Below are positions 63,233 through 64,000 of a stretch of 64,000 bases of DNA, one piece after another. The stretch spans positions 2,743,001-2,807,000 of the forward strand of contig OY756972.1 of assembly GCA_963580455.1 (NCBI GenBank). The letters are read 5' to 3'. The stretch comes from Euonymus europaeus. Lineage: Eukaryota; Streptophyta; Magnoliopsida; Celastrales; Celastraceae. The translations under genes were made by a program, and so were the position numbers. Under the pieces are notes generated by a model, which was not told where the DNA came from, did not search any database, and saw only the letters and a program-made list of their open reading frames with translations. The stretch's first letter is position 1, and each line of letters opens with the position of its first letter.

Positions 63233-64000
63233 ATGAAAGTTAGTTATCAACACTTGGTAGGTAGGATTGGAGCCTTTGTTTTTTCATCATTTAAAGACCT
63301 TTGGATGAAGCTGTCAAGTTCATTGTCTACGGTGGAGCTATGTACTATTGCTTGTACAATGCGACTGATCTGGTTACGGAGAAATCATGTTATTCATCAG
63401 GGTCCTTTTACACATCCTAAGCAACTCGCTCTCCAAGGTATTTCTACTGTATCAGATTTTTTCAAAGCTAATGAAGGTACGCCTCTCAATCCTACTTCTC
63501 TTCATCCTGCGAGTACTAGTGCTGATTGCTATGATTGGAAAGGCCCTCAGCCTGGATTTGTTAAAGTTAATACTGATGCAGCGCTGAATGTGCTAGAGAA
63601 TACGTCTGGCTTTGGTGTTATATTTCGAGATGATACGGGGGATGTCCTTGCTTGTGGATGTTTGATGCGGGATGTTTATTTGGATCCTTTGTTGGCTGAA
63701 GCTCAAGCTCTTTTGTTTGCTGTTCAACTGGCGGGTGACTTGGGTTTTAGGAGGATGGAATTGGAAGGGGACTCTCTCCTACTGGTAAATGCAATTAAAG
63801 ATGTAGAAATTCCTCTTGCCAACTGGGGCTCGGTGATTATGGAAATTAAAAGATTGTTAACATTCTTCTCTGATTGGTCTATTAATCATGTTAAAAGGCA
63901 GGTGAATATCATGGCCCATAACCTAGCAAAGAAGTCTTTGATCATTCGCGATTTTACTGTATGGATGGAAGACTTTCCGACAGAGTTGGCCTACATTGTG
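63233..64000 (+). CDS. RNase H-like (RVT_3) ORF, retroelement-derived, partial
   Basis: An uninterrupted frame of 256 codons runs from the ATG at 63233 off the right edge, with no stop inside the window. The first part, including FKDLWMKLSSSLSTVELCTI and LIWLRRNHVIHQGP, resembles the linker before the C-terminal domain of plant non-LTR retroelement proteins (LWxRRNxxIH). The RNase H-like core follows: FVKVNTDAAL (catalytic Asp), SGFGVIFRDDTG, AEAQALLFAVQLA (Glu), LEGDSLLLVNAI (Asp) and INHVKRQVNIMAHNLAK. The acidic triad is intact. Either the 3' end of a LINE or a stand-alone RNase H gene of that origin; the true start may lie elsewhere. Confidence 0.72.
   Translation, partial: MKVSYQHLVGRIGAFVFSSFKDLWMKLSSSLSTVELCTIACTMRLIWLRRNHVIHQGPFTHPKQLALQGISTVSDFFKANEGTPLNPTSLHPASTSADCYDWKGPQPGFVKVNTDAALNVLENTSGFGVIFRDDTGDVLACGCLMRDVYLDPLLAEAQALLFAVQLAGDLGFRRMELEGDSLLLVNAIKDVEIPLANWGSVIMEIKRLLTFFSDWSINHVKRQVNIMAHNLAKKSLIIRDFTVWMEDFPTELAYIV

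Overview
This window is nuclear DNA from a flowering plant, almost certainly a eudicot. It has long, AT-rich, intron-bearing genes with GT-AG junctions, plant-only families (a clade III-type glutamate receptor-like channel, a GH17+X8 beta-glucanase, SAUL1/PUB44-type U-box and CFK-type F-box/kelch proteins), and intergenic DNA made of a solo LTR, Mutator-like elements, MITEs and LINE scraps. I cannot name the species.

Layout, left to right: a solo LTR (180-1414) with a perfect 5-bp target duplication; IRE1, the ER-stress kinase/RNase (2203-7120, +), with a small TIR element in intron 4; a secreted GH17 beta-1,3-glucanase with an X8 domain (7960-9461, +); a GLR3-like channel (10369-14123, -); a 1.57-kb non-autonomous Mutator-like element (15294-16858) carrying a 111-bp tandem array; an F-box/kelch protein (19720-21456, +); a U-box/ARM E3 ligase (22214-25411, -); an AIRIM/C1orf109-like protein (27394-29191, -), divergent from a Vma22/CCDC115-like V-ATPase assembly factor (29598-31977, +); the EH-domain endocytic protein AtEH1/Pan1 (33073-42965, -); a TE-rich gap with MITEs and a decayed MULE transposase (43.7-47.6 kb); a FANCJ-type Fe-S helicase (47858-57839, +); more MITE and repeat DNA; an HMGB chromatin protein (60749-61871, +); and an RNase H-like retroelement ORF that runs off the right edge.

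I rebuilt the exon-intron structures by hand from splice consensus, reading-frame continuity and family conservation. All coding sums are multiples of three: IRE1 931 aa, GH17 464 aa, GLR 926 aa, U-box 813 aa, AIRIM-like 198 aa, EH1 994 aa, FANCJ 1265 aa, HMGB 144 aa.

The genes do not form an operon-like pathway. However, U-box / Vma22-like / EH1 / FANCJ / HMGB occur in the same order (inverted) as Arabidopsis At1g20780 to At1g20690 as I recall it, so the right half looks like a conserved ancestral block. The most interesting features are the MULE with its in-frame 111-bp satellite, the four-site TGGGCC bidirectional promoter, three consecutive tiny uORFs ahead of the F-box gene, a 32-nt microexon encoding the GLR pore loop, a GC-AG intron and a duplicated splice donor in EH1, and a paired-CxxC C-terminal region in the FANCJ homologue.
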